This document shows, in pieces, positions 25,601-36,429 of a stretch of 64,000 bases of DNA. Each line of letters begins with the position of its first letter. The stretch's first letter is position 1. This stretch comes from Carya illinoinensis. Its lineage: Eukaryota > Streptophyta > Magnoliopsida > Fagales > Juglandaceae. The translations under genes and the position numbers were made by a program. The notes under the pieces were generated by a model. That model had not been told where the DNA came from. It searched no databases and saw nothing but the letters and a program-made list of their open reading frames with translations. Location of the stretch: contig NC_056757.1 of NCBI RefSeq assembly GCF_018687715.1, forward strand, positions 7,060,001 through 7,124,000. The letters are read 5' to 3'.

Positions 25601-27884
25601 CAGCACAAAGAAAATAAATGAAACTTTATGCACCTAGAGTTAAATGGAAATGCATGCTAATGCTTTCCTCTTGTATTCATGACTCAAAACTCATCAGACT
25701 AGCTTCAATAAAAGCAACTAAACAACTCACAGATGGTGGAAACTTACCATAATAACGGCCGCCATAGCTATAACAAAAGCTACTGCCCCTGGAAAGATAC
25801 TATTTGGTATATAAGGGACAAAAGTGGACCACATAATCTGTATTCAAATATGTTCAGAAGGATCAGAGAATGAACTAAAAGATATTTTCACTCATCAAGA
25901 TTAAACCCAAAATTAAGAAATACCACCATTATCTGAATAACAAAGTAAATAATAGAATATAGATGTTTCTGTGTGTTTGGGCATGCAGAAAGAGACAGTG
26001 AGGAGATTACTTGGGGAAGTACAGATAGCCCGCCAATGGTAATAAAATCTTCCCAAAGGTGCCAGATTGCAGCATTGAGGCAGTCAAAATAATTCATGAA
26101 ATTCAATACAAGCCCAGCAGCAACAACAACTGAAGTCACCACAAAATATGGCAGAGGCATAGCTTCTGCCAGTGCAAGCTGTGCAAATACCACAAATTGT
26201 GATAACACGCCCAATGTTTGCACAATAATCACTTCATTCTCCCGCTTTTTTGTGAAGTATGAGAGCAGTGAAAGGTTTCCAAGCAAACCAGTAAACATCC
26301 CCTGCATTTGCAACATTGTGCCCCTTAGGTTACAGGGCAATGCCCTATCTGGTTGATAATAAAAACTAGTGAAAAAATTAATTGAAATTTTTTTAATCTT
26401 ATATCCTTCATGAAATAGTAATGGAAGAGGATTCAAACATCATGCAGATAAGTCATGAGCGTGACAAAACTATGTAAATATCTAATAATGAGTATCAAAA
26501 CGAAAACAAAACAAAATAAGAAGACTATGATACTAAGTAATTTGGCTTTTCTCTGAATATTCTATAAGAACCTATGAAAGGTTTGATTAAACAATATTCA
26601 CCAAAAGAGTTAAAAAAAAAAAAAGATCACTCTAAAGAATCAAGAAGCTTCTGCAATGCTTTACCAGCCATGGGACCGCCAAAAGGGCTGTTTTGTTTCC
26701 TGCCAAAAGATTACTTGCATTAAGGATGATCTGAGGCAGTTGCAGTAACAGAAATGGGATACTTGCTGCTCCCGAGAACTTCGCTGTTAATGAATCCCAT
26801 TGCTCAAAGCTCTTATTGCTCCCATGTTTCACTGATCCCTTTCAAAACCCCAAACAGAATCCATAGCACATTGAATTGATCAAAGGCTTATAATTCAGAT
26901 ATATAATACGAGGTAAGAGGGAAAACAATAAATATTGCAACATTATAGGAGTGCAAATTTTTTGGTTCTAAAAAATGTGACCAATAATGAGCTTATGTAC
27001 ACATTAATAAGAAGTCGAGAGTTTCTCAAGAGCCAGAGAACAAAAGAGTCCAGATGTAAGGCCTCAAAATCATTTTCTACAAAAGACAGGAATGATGATT
27101 AGTGCTACAGCGACATCTTGAACAACTTATATTACCGACATCTTTGAAACGCGAGATCCAACTCAACTATGTCCAACAATTATTTAGCTCAGCTAAACAA
27201 GTTTGATAACCCTTTTCTCTCCCTCACCCATCAAAAAGAAAATCTCAATCACCATCCTTGAAATAAACAATCAGAGAACGAGAATTGGTTTTTCCACTTC
27301 GCCCCATTAGCTAAAAAAGGGCCAAAATACAAGAAATCGAATCTTTCAGAAAAGTGAATCCAAGTAAACCAAGTGTGCAATGGTTATCAACTTAACTTAG
27401 TTAAGTTCCGTATTCTGAAACCTATCTATCCCTCACAACCATCGGAAAGAAAATTTTAATTAGCTACTCATCTTCATTGAAATTACGAACTAAAGAACAA
27501 AAAATGGCAGACCCAGAAACTGTTCATGGGTTTTCTTAATTTTGTTTCGGTAAAGACAATCTATTTTCTCAATTGGCAAAAACAGGATCAGTCAAACTTG
27601 TAGTAATAAATAATAGCATAACATAAAGAGCTCGGATGCGGAAGTACCTCATGAAGAGTATGTGGGACGTCCGAGTCAAGAGAGGCAGGAGCCGGACAAC
27701 TGATGACTCGGCGATGAAGCGAAGTGGCAACAGAGTTGTATTTCAAAGAGAGAGGGCTTTGGAGGGTCAAAGAGAGGAGTGGCTTCGGCAATGGAAGTGA
27801 ATGGCAGTAGTTTTGGTGCAAAGAACGAAGTGGAAGACCAACCGGTGCCCTACTACGATAGGAAACCACAAGAGACTCGGCCAT
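22677..27884 (-). CDS. MEX1: Maltose excess protein 1 (plastid maltose exporter), nine exons
   Basis: The coding sequence is complement(join(22677..22759,22980..23041,23144..23206,23793..23911,24007..24108,25748..25837,26011..26301,26665..26838,27648..27884)), encoding 406 aa. All introns are GT-AG and the phases close exactly. Exon 1 (79 codons) is a Ser/Leu/Arg-rich, acid-poor plastid transit peptide. The mature part matches the MEX1 family: FEQWDSLTAKFSGAASIPF, GNKTALLAVPWLGMFTGLLG, EAMPLPYFV, WEDFITIGGLSVLPQ, SEKGVKFVGAISGWTATLL, NPDNIKGLS, and the C-terminus SLKELVFGS. Hydrophobic segments along its length fit a multi-pass inner-envelope protein. Family knowledge: MEX1 exports maltose, made from starch at night, from chloroplast to cytosol; loss in Arabidopsis causes maltose excess. 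Length agrees with the Arabidopsis protein of about 415 aa. No disabling change is seen, so this copy looks functional. Confidence 0.95.
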
Positions 27885-28318
27885 TTTAGTTGGTCAGAAC
27901 TCGTTAAAACGCTGATAAGCCTCCTTTGCAAAAGAAGAAAAAGAGATCACGTGATGTGACGGAGGGTGGCACCGGCACTGTTCAGTGGGAAAATTGTTCA
28001 CCTCAGATTGGCGGAGTGAGTGAGTCAGTGACAGACAGTAAGATGTGGGAATCCCGGGAGGAAACTTGGAAAGGCTTGTCAATGTCATTCATTATCTGCC
28101 GCTCAATCCAATTGATACGTGTTTGTTTGTGTTGGAGAGTGACGTCGGGTGGGGGAGATGAGAAGAGAATTGAGAAGTCTTCACTGCCTTGTCAAGTACG
28201 AGAAGAAGCCTGCGCTAGATCCGAAATCCAATCCATGTCAATGCCCACCGTCCACGTCTACCGTCCACGTCTGTGAGCTTTCTGCTTGCTGATGTTACTT
28301 TGATTGTTAGAATGCATC
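27885..28318 (-). promoter_or_regulatory. Promoter / 5' flank of MEX1
   Basis: GC-richer than its surroundings. It lies directly upstream of the MEX1 start, and the plus-strand ORF here (27926-28276) has no family features. No clear TATA box was found. Confidence 0.4.
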
Positions 28319-28518
28319 GAGAATTCAGTTGAATTTAATTTTAAGGAAATTTTAATATTTAAATATATAATTTTTAAATTATTAAATTTATTTCAATTCA
28401 AAATTTTTTTACATATGAGATTTATAATTTTTTTTAACTTAACATATTTTTACACATGAAACTCATAATCTTTTTTAACTTTTTATAAATAGTATTAAAT
28501 TTATCTTAACATCCAAGT
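28319..28518. repeat. AT-rich MITE fragment
   Basis: AT-rich sequence ending in 'tttataaatagtattaaatttatcttaacatccaag'. A similar string in the same orientation, 'tttataaataattaagtttagttcaacattcaaatg', occurs at about 49930-49965, so this is probably a copy of a dispersed MITE. Confidence 0.4.
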
Positions 28519-29703
28519 ACAAGAGCATTCGTATTCGACACTGCATCTCTTCTTTATCCCTATATTTTAGGAAAAGTTTTAGTGTTTTCTGTAAAAACAT
28601 CACTCCTTCCTGATCCTTAAAATAGGAATGAAGTTTACAGATACTACAGAAGTTCTCCATATATAGAGAACCACTGTACATCCCAAAATGTGAAATCAGT
28701 TCCCTGACCCTTCGTTGTCCCGCATCTTCTTCCTCGCGACAGTTGGGTACGCCCATATTCTCTCTTCAGATCTGAATCTCGCGTCTATTGTTACACCCAT
28801 TCCAAATGTTTAGCTTTTACTAATTTAGATTATACTTTATACAACCTAAGATTTTACTTCTTTTGCATTTTCGAGATTTATATTTTCTTCTTTCATCCTA
28901 TATCAAATTTATGAAAAGAAAAGGTTCTCATTTTTCCTATTTTTGGATAATTAAGATTTATTTGTCAAAGGGTTTTTGGTTAATGGAAAAATAATTTTTA
29001 CAATTTAGTCCCGTTTGGTTTCGAATTTGGGAATTTAGTGGGGAATTAGGGGTTGCATTTCTTTGGGCCATTTTTCCATCTTTAACTGTGAAGGTTGATA
29101 GGTTACCTAGAAATATAATTAGTTGAGTTCGTGTGTTGTGATTATGCTTGGCTATCTTCTTTTTTCCTGTTAATTTCTATTATATTTCTTGTCTCATTTT
29201 ATAGCTTAAATCGTGTAAAAATTGAAGCGTTTCAATATGTGGGCAATTTACCAAATCTTGTAATGATCTGTTAAAGATAAAATTTAGCCATCGAAAGTTG
29301 GAAGAGATTATTATATTTGCTATATAAAACTAGAGTATGATTATATTTGCTAATATCCATTTTTCTTGCCAAGTAAACACCATTTGTGAATAGGATACCT
29401 TACAATCAACACAGATATAAATTGATATGCTGATTTTCGTTATCGTGGATTGTCTATGTGCATGTTGTTTGTATATCACGTGTATTTTCCAACTAATATT
29501 CAGCTATTTTTTAGAGATGGATTCACAAAACCCTAGAACAAAATTGGATTAAATGGGTGTTTCTTTTCATGGCTTGTGGGCTCTATGCCTCTGCTTTTAT
29601 TTTTGGATATTTAAAAGGTGAATGCTATTGGGTTAGTTCTTTTATGTCAATGGGTGTTTTGCTTTCATTTGATGTGAAATAAATATGCCTTTCCAATTTC
29701 TTG

Positions 29704-29815
29704 GGTTGAGGTTTCATTTACAATTTGTTTGCACAATAATTGGGATATGTTAATAGGATATTTTGGTTGAGGTTTCATTTACAGTTTGTTTGTACAATAA
29801 TTGGGATATGTTAAT
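29704..29815 (+). repeat. Tandem direct repeat, period about 61 bp
   Basis: The string ggttgaggtttcatttaca(a/g)tttgtttg(c/t)acaataattgggatatgttaat occurs twice in a row (about 29704 and 29765) with only two or three differences. Confidence 0.85.
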
Positions 29816-29817
29816 TG

Positions 29818-30107
29818 AGAATTTGTATGGCTGCAATTTTTTTTTCCGTTTCCTCCATCACTCTGCAATTGTGAGAATTTGTCTAGCTGTAATTATTTTT
29901 ATACAAACCTATCACTTTGTAGTTGTAAGAATCTATATAGCTGCAATTTTTTTTTTTTTTTTTGCTTCCTCTATCACTCTATAGTTGTGAGAATCTATAT
30001 AGCTGCAATTTTTTTTATACAAAGCCATCATTTTGTAGTTGTGAGAATCTGTATAGCTGTATTTATTTTTTGGCTTCCTCCATCACTCTATAGTTGTGAG
30101 AATCTAT
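29818..30107 (+). repeat. Tandem array of about 55-60-bp units in two alternating types
   Basis: About five units share 'gttgtgagaatctatatagctg(c/t)aatttttt'. They alternate between a type with gcttcctccatcactctatag and a type with atacaaagccatcactttgtag, which gives a higher-order period of about 115-120 bp. The array gives rise to spurious Phe/Ile-rich ORFs. Confidence 0.75.
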
Positions 30108-30859
30108 TGGATTGGTTTGTGCAAACCCATTGTAATGTGCTGATTTTATTTTATTTCAATTTCAATCCGATGTGTGCTATCATTTCTTATGTGCAGTTTG
30201 ATTGCTATGTGCACTTTCATTACTCTTTCTATTGGTAATTTGTTCTTTGTTGTTCGGTCATTTGTAGTATTTTGTATCTCTCAAGGGAGGGAGGTTGTTA
30301 TTAGGTTGTGATGATGGTATTATAGTGAGGGTTAATTCACAAATGTTAATGGGGCCTCATCAATATGGCTGAGTAATCCTCAACCGAATGGCCATATTGC
30401 AATTTGTGATATTTTCCACAAAAGACAATCGGGGTTTGGGTGGGGTTTTGCGGCTATTCGATGTTAGTCTCCTCGCTTATGCATGTTGTCAATATTTCCA
30501 CCATTCTGAATCCTATTTATTTAGACAATCGATATAAAGGCACCATATGGAAATGCTCTTATTTAGCATTATTGTGATTTGCATGCTGTTTAGTTGTTGC
30601 TTTGTGTGAATATGTGAATTGATCAAGTCTGTTTCATTGCTTTGTGTTGTGTCATTACTTTGTGTTATATTGTGATAGAGAAATAATGTGTAAATTAAAC
30701 CACATCGGCTGTAATGATGAAAAAGCCTGGTGGGGATATAGGAAATTTATAGTCGTTTCCTCAATAGCTTGGTAACCCGGACGGCCAACAAGTAGTGATA
30801 ACCGGTTGTTGCAATCATGAGAGGGTGACCAAATTTCCTAGATGTTACCATTTGGTTCC

Positions 30860-31790
30860 TGAAATTCCCAACGTACCCCTGTAAAACCACGAAATTGTCT
30901 ACCAATTTCCTTGAACAAATAAGTTAGATCTCAATTATCAAGATTATGAAACGAATCAAATATTTTAAAATAAATAATCAAACTTGCAAGACACAAAGAT
31001 TGGTTACGAAGGGAAACCCTTTAAAGAACTCTTTAAAGGTAAAACCCTACGGGGCAGCCAAACCCAGGAAAGTCAATCTTATTGTTTGAAGAACAATTAC
31101 AAGCAATAATCAATTACAAAACCTTTGCAATTCGACTCTCTTACTTGCCTAGACAAACGACCCGTTTGTCTTCTACCGCAGTAGCAGCCAGAACCTCTGA
31201 CGATCTTCAAATGTTGACTTCCCTTCTGGAACTCTAGAGGCTGAAATCCAATCAATGTTGCTTTACATTCAAAGCACGAGCACACTCAAGAAGATATGAA
31301 AAATCCCATGAAAATTCTCAAGTGAATTTTCTCTCCTAAATACTCAGAATCTCCTCTGTAAAATTCGTGGCTTGAAGTCCTTGAAGAGATACAAAACCGA
31401 ATCCCTTTAAATAGAAGGTCTGAAAAGAGTTGTAGTTGCAGTAGGACTCTGCTGACGGTTAGCAACAGACGCGAAAACGTGTCCTGACGGACTGCTAACA
31501 TTTCGTGATAACTTCTTCTGATATAGATTAAACTCTGTTCAGATTTCTTCTGGATAAGTGCAATGCTATCAGAACTCGATTTTGACTTCAGGGACTTATC
31601 TAAACAACACCTAAGACTTCTAGATAGACTCAATATCGTTTAGATACAAATCAATACTTATTTTACATTCATCCAAGTTTAATCAAATAATGATAAGATA
31701 AACCTTATTATTCATTCAAATTTAATCAAATAATGATAAGATAAACCTTATCATTTAGTCATCTAATCCTAACCAATTTTTGCCTTTACA
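30860..31790 (-). repeat. 3' LTR of the gag-only Copia element
   Basis: 931 bp, almost identical to 35423-36353. The visible differences are at the aataa(g/t)ttag, aact(c/t)(c/t)agagg, caaca(g/a)acgcg and ttct(g/a)gataag sites. It is the 3' LTR because the element reads on the minus strand. Confidence 0.95.
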
Positions 31791-33522
31791 ATCTCCCCCT
31801 TTGGCGGATTGGTGACAAAACCAACTTGATGAATGTCTTGCATATACAATCTTCCCTTTGGTGGATCGGTCACAAAACCAACTTGATGAATGTAGTGTGT
31901 ACCTAAGACAAAAATAACCAGCAGACCAAGATCTCATGAAAAATATCTTAATATAGTAATGATAAGAAATGACATAGAACATTCCTTGAAACTAGTCCCA
32001 ATAATAAACAAAAGTTAGATGTAATGTAAACCTACAAAAAGAACGTGTTCTAGTCATCATCAATAATCATGTTCAATACTTAGTTCTCCCCCTCAATATT
32101 CTGCTACTCCCCTTTTTATTTTCAGCAAATTCATTAAACTCTCACTTACTCAGACTCCCCCTAAAAATCATAATATCAAGATATTCTAATTTGTTTTTCT
32201 CCCCCTTTTTGTCACTAATCTGACAAGACACAAAATAGAATAAATATCACTTATGAGAGCCAATATGAAGATACTAAGAAAGACATGATGAACAACTCAC
32301 ATGTATCTCAATTTTTCATGGATTAAATGCATATGATATATGAGCATGAATGTATGTTTAAACAATGAGCAAATGATTGAGACAACTTGGTCGAGACAAA
32401 AAAACAAACACTTGGTGGGCATTCCATGAAAACCGAATGACAAAGGCTAAAGACCCACTCAAAAAGCGTTTTCAATACATGCATAGAGTAGATATAACAA
32501 AAAAAACCATTGAATTTTTTTATAATTTTTTTTTTATAAAAAAAAAAAAAACAAAAGGGCAAGTAACATGCTTAAATGCATCTTAGTTCAAACATAATGT
32601 AACTCACAAAACAAATTCAATAAAGTACACCCTTTTATTTGCAACAATCACTATGGATGTTCACTCCTCATAAGATCATCAATGTCAAAGTTCATGTGAG
32701 TGTGTGAGTGAGTATACTTATATCATAGCATGTTATGAACTCCCTTTTTTTTTTTTCGTTTTGCTTCCCCCTTTTTTTTTAATATATCTTTGAGACCTTT
32801 GTTCAAAGAAAGATTACTTTTGATAGATGCTCTCAAGAGTTTGTTACTTGACCTTAAAAGTCAAACTTTATGCTAGGGCCTAGATACATGAGCATCTCCT
32901 CCAAACACTAGTTTGTACACCCCCTTTGTTCATGTTGGCTGCTCATCTTTTTCCATAATGATTAGAGCAACGATTTTTTCTGTAAGAACTCAAGGTGGTA
33001 GATCCGTGTAGAGTGTTTGTCTTTTTCCGCAATGAATTAACACTGACTTTTTCTATATGGATCACTCTTTCTGTTTGGCAAGAAGAGAGCTCTTTATATA
33101 TGTACTAGGTTCAACTAGTATTTAGTCAATTCAAGGCATGAACTCCCCCTTTGATGAGCATCTAAAAAGAAACATATTAATTATAGGATGCTTACATATA
33201 GGTTCCTCACAGTGCATTATAAATAAACTTTGCCAAGATAATTTATAGGGTTAGTATGCACAAAGTGAATCGCACAAAATAGAAAGATGCATAGGTTCAG
33301 GAATTTATTATGTGAGAACACAATTGTTCAAATTTTGACATATCAAGCATGCACTTTCTTTAAGGAAAAGTTTTGAACCAAACCAGAATTTTTTGTTATA
33401 ATATATTTTTCTTATTTAAAACTGAAAAACAGAAACATAAAATAAAACAGAAAAATAAAATGCATGTCCTAGGCTAATGCAATAATATAAAGGATGCAAG
33501 AACATGCAAGTAATCCTATCCA
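31791..33522 (-). other. Non-coding 3' internal region with multiplied polypurine tracts
   Basis: No pol domain can be read on either strand. On the minus strand it holds repeated polypurine tracts of the form AAAGGGGGAG (complement of ctccccctttg) at about 31793-31802, 31851-31859, 32085-32094, 32107-32117, 32153-32162, 32198-32210, 32919-32927 and 33140-33152. The first two lie in a 58-bp direct duplication that also shares 'gacaaaaccaacttgatgaatgt'. Multiplied polypurine tracts before the 3' LTR are a described feature of Sireviruses. Confidence 0.75.
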
Positions 33523-35367
33523 TTAATGTGACATGGCATCCTCTTTGACCACCCACTTTGCTTTAAATTTTGGCCTATTCTTTTTATCAACATCACTTTG
33601 TATGATCTTTTCTTTATTTTGAAAGCAAAAATCTGCTATTTCACCAATTTTGAGACTTAAAAAATTGATTTTTTGACTCATATCACAAACTTGATTATCT
33701 AGACTATTTCCTTTCCTTTTTGGATTTCTTTCACATCCATTTTTCTTCACTTTATTCAAGTTAAAGCAATTTGGTCTTATATGACCAACAACACCACAAT
33801 AATGACAAATAGGAATAAACTTACCTTTGCACTTACCTTGGTTGGGCTTCTTTGTCATTGATCTATCATGTGAGGCTCTTGGAACATGAGTTGTAGACAC
33901 GGCCTTCTTTGGAGTTTCCTCATCTTGACTTCCTTTAACAAAAATGATATCTTTTGATGAGGTGGCAGCGGATGATGAGTCTTTAAGTTTCATATTTTGG
34001 GAAGTCATATACCCTAAACCCGTGCGATCACAACTAGATTTTTGAATACTCAACATCTCTTCTAATTTTTGTGTTGCTGTTTTTTCTTGAACCTTTTCCA
34101 ACTCTTTTTCTAATACAATTTTTTGATCCCTTAATCTTGCTATTTCAATATCAGAAATTTTGAATACTTCAAACAAGTTATTTTTCTCACTCTCCATATT
34201 AGTGAATTTCTTGTACAGCTTCTTGTTGAGTTTTTTTAATTTGATCACTTCTTCACACACATCATTGTAAGCTTCTTGTAAACTCAACTCATGCTCATCC
34301 ACAACTAGAGCAACCTCCGAATCACTATTGCCATCATCACTTTCAGATTTTGTTAGCTCAATATCAGAAAAGTCATTAACAACAGTAGAAAAAGCCACAA
34401 AAGTATTGTCATAATCAGATGATGAACTTGAAGTTTCAGATTCTGAACTATCACTAAGTGTGACATTCAATGCTTTTCCTTTACTTTTCTTGAAATTTGG
34501 ACATTCAATTCTTATATGACCATAACCAGAGCATTCATGACACTTTACTTTATCAGATTTTTCTTTATTCCATTTTTCAAAATAATTTTTCTTTGCAGAA
34601 AATTCTCTACCTCTTTTTTTCTTTCCACTATACTTTTTATTAAACATGAATTTTCTGAATTTTCTTACTATAAGATCTATATCTTCATTGTTAAGATTTT
34701 CTTCATCAGAAAAATCATCTTGATTTTCTTCTATAGCTTTTAAGACAATAGACTTACCTTTTCTTGCTTGAGGAAGCGAAGATTCATACGTTTGTAAAGA
34801 ACCTACCAATTCTTCTACCCTTATTGCATCAATATCTTTACTTTCTTCAATAGCGGTAACTTTGGGTCGAAATCTTTCAGGTAAAGACCTTAGAATCTTC
34901 CTCACGATCTTTGAATCCTCCACCTTCTCGCTGAGATTAAACCTGGAATTCATAAGATCATTTAGTTTAGCATAAAAATCATTAAAATTTTCGTCTTCCA
35001 ACATTTCAATCTCTTCAAATTTTGAGGTTAGCATTTGCAATTTCGAATTTTTTACTATCCTTGTGCCTTCATGTGTAACCTCCAAAATATCCCAAGCTTC
35101 TTTAGCAATCTCACACATGGAGATTCTTTTAAATTCTTCGGAGGATACCGCCATGAAAATAGTGTTAAGTCCTTTGTTATTCAAATTGCAATTGCTAATT
35201 TCATCTTTTGTCCAAGCATCTATAGATGTCTCGGGTTTAGTCCATCCTCGTTCAACCAAATGCCATACACGTTCATCCAAAGATTTGAGAAAAGCCCTCA
35301 TATGAACTTTCCAATAAGCATAGTTTTCCCCATCGAAGTATGGTGGAACGTATAATGACGTCGACAT
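33523..35367 (-). CDS. Copia (Sirevirus-type) Gag polyprotein
   Basis: An intact 614-aa gag. The N-terminal part (about 1-190) matches plant Copia gag of the UBN2/DUF4219 type: PPYFDGENYAYWKVHMRAFL, ERGWTKPE, AKEAWDILEVTHEGTRIVK, LRSLPERFRPKVTAIEES. Two CCHC zinc knuckles follow: C-HEC-SGYGHIRIEC at about 275-288 and CHYCGVVGHIRPNC at about 520-533. Between them are an acidic, Ser-rich stretch (SDSSESETSSSSSD) and a long coiled coil (about 365-450, KLKKLNKKL...EKELEKVQEK). Known role: gag forms the cytoplasmic virus-like particle and packages element RNA. The start lies 42 bp inside the primer site. There is no in-frame pol downstream. The open frame and near-identical LTRs suggest recent mobility with help from a related element. 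Confidence 0.9.
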   Translation of the reverse strand: MSTSLYVPPYFDGENYAYWKVHMRAFLKSLDERVWHLVERGWTKPETSIDAWTKDEISNCNLNNKGLNTIFMAVSSEEFKRISMCEIAKEAWDILEVTHEGTRIVKNSKLQMLTSKFEEIEMLEDENFNDFYAKLNDLMNSRFNLSEKVEDSKIVRKILRSLPERFRPKVTAIEESKDIDAIRVEELVGSLQTYESSLPQARKGKSIVLKAIEENQDDFSDEENLNNEDIDLIVRKFRKFMFNKKYSGKKKRGREFSAKKNYFEKWNKEKSDKVKCHECSGYGHIRIECPNFKKSKGKALNVTLSDSSESETSSSSSDYDNTFVAFSTVVNDFSDIELTKSESDDGNSDSEVALVVDEHELSLQEAYNDVCEEVIKLKKLNKKLYKKFTNMESEKNNLFEVFKISDIEIARLRDQKIVLEKELEKVQEKTATQKLEEMLSIQKSSCDRTGLGYMTSQNMKLKDSSSAATSSKDIIFVKGSQDEETPKKAVSTTHVPRASHDRSMTKKPNQGKCKGKFIPICHYCGVVGHIRPNCFNLNKVKKNGCERNPKRKGNSLDNQVCDMSQKINFLSLKIGEIADFCFQNKEKIIQSDVDKKNRPKFKAKWVVKEDAMSH

Positions 35368-35408
35368 GATCTACATGGGCACGGATCACACTCGAATGAG
35401 TGAACCAC

Positions 35409-35420
35409 GCTCTGATGCCA
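35409..35420 (-). other. Primer-binding site of the gag-only Copia element
   Basis: On the minus strand it reads TGGCATCAGAGC, one base different from the standard tRNA-Met site TGGTATCAGAGC. It lies two bases inside the 5' LTR, which ends at 35423. Confidence 0.9.
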
Positions 35421-35422
35421 AT

Positions 35423-36353
35423 TGAAATTCCCAACGTACCCCTGTAAAACCACGAAATTGTCTACCAATTTCCTTGAACAAATAATTTAGATCTCAATTA
35501 TCAAGATTATGAAACGAATCAAATATTTTAAAATAAATAATCAAACTTGCAAGACACAAAGATTGGTTACGAAGGGAAACCCTTTAAAGAACTCTTTAAA
35601 GGTAAAACCCTACGGGGCAGCCAAACCCAGGAAAGTCAATCTTATTGTTTGAAGAACAATTACAAGCAATAATCAATTACAAAACCTTTGCAATTCGACT
35701 CTCTTACTTGCCTAGACAAACGACCCGTTTGTCTTCTACCGCAGTAGCAGCCAGAACCTCTGACGATCTTCAAATGTTGACTTCCCTTCTGGAACTCCAG
35801 AGGCTGAAATCCAATCAATGTTGCTTTACATTCAAAGCACGAGCACACTCAAGAAGATATGAAAAATCCCATGAAAATTCTCAAGTGAATTTTCTCTCCT
35901 AAATACTCAGAATCTCCTCTGTAAAATTCGTGGCTTGAAGTCCTTGAAGAGATACAAAACCGAATCCCTTTAAATAGAAGGTCTGAAAAGAGTTGTAGTT
36001 GCAGTAGGACTCTGCTGACGGTTAGCAACAAACGCGAAAACGTGTCCTGACGGACTGCTAACATTTCGTGATAACTTCTTCTGATATAGATTAAACTCTG
36101 TTCAGATTTCTTCTAGATAAGTGCAATGCTATCAGAACTCGATTTTGACTTCAGGGACTTATCTAAACAACACCTAAGACTTCTAGATAGACTCAATATC
36201 GTTTAGATACAAATCAATACTTATTTTACATTCATCCAAGTTTAATCAAATAATGATAAGATAAACCTTATTATTCATTCAAATTTAATCAAATAATGAT
36301 AAGATAAACCTTATCATTTAGTCATCTAATCCTAACCAATTTTTGCCTTTACA
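35423..36353 (-). repeat. 5' LTR of the gag-only Copia element
   Basis: 931 bp. In element sense it starts TGTAAAGG and ends GGAATTTCA. It should hold the promoter of the gag RNA. Confidence 0.95.
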
Positions 36354-36429
36354 GTTCCTGAGCCAGCGATGGAAAAACCCTATAACGCTCTCCATTTTTG
36401 TGTCATTTGCTATGATATTAGTTCATGAG

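Larger units (their letters stand above)
30860..36353 (-). mobile_element. Gag-only Copia element, Sirevirus-like, complete with LTRs and target duplication
   Basis: A 5494-bp LTR retrotransposon in minus orientation. Both LTRs are 931 bp, start TG and end CA (in element sense), and are flanked by the 5-bp duplication gttcc (30855-30859 and 36354-36358). By eye I count four substitutions and no indels between the LTRs. Next to the 5' LTR (right side) is a tRNA-Met-type primer site; next to the 3' LTR (left side) is a polypurine tract. The 3632-bp interior carries one intact gag ORF and no protease, integrase or reverse transcriptase, so it must rely on enzymes from another element. It lies within the Harbinger relic. 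Confidence 0.93.

Noticed and set aside
27926..28276. 116-codon plus-strand ORF upstream of MEX1
   Set aside because: It overlaps the MEX1 promoter region, has no domain and no supporting signals.
29818..30107. CRISPR-like appearance of regularly spaced repeats
   Set aside because: This is a plant nuclear tandem repeat with related, not unique, spacers.
29763..30238. Phe/Ile/Cys-rich ORFs at 29.8-30.2 kb
   Set aside because: They are translations of the tandem array with T-runs, not genes.
31097..31633. Two ORFs (62 and 115 codons) repeated at 35660-36064
   Set aside because: They are inside the LTRs of the gag-only Copia element; the duplication is the LTR itself.
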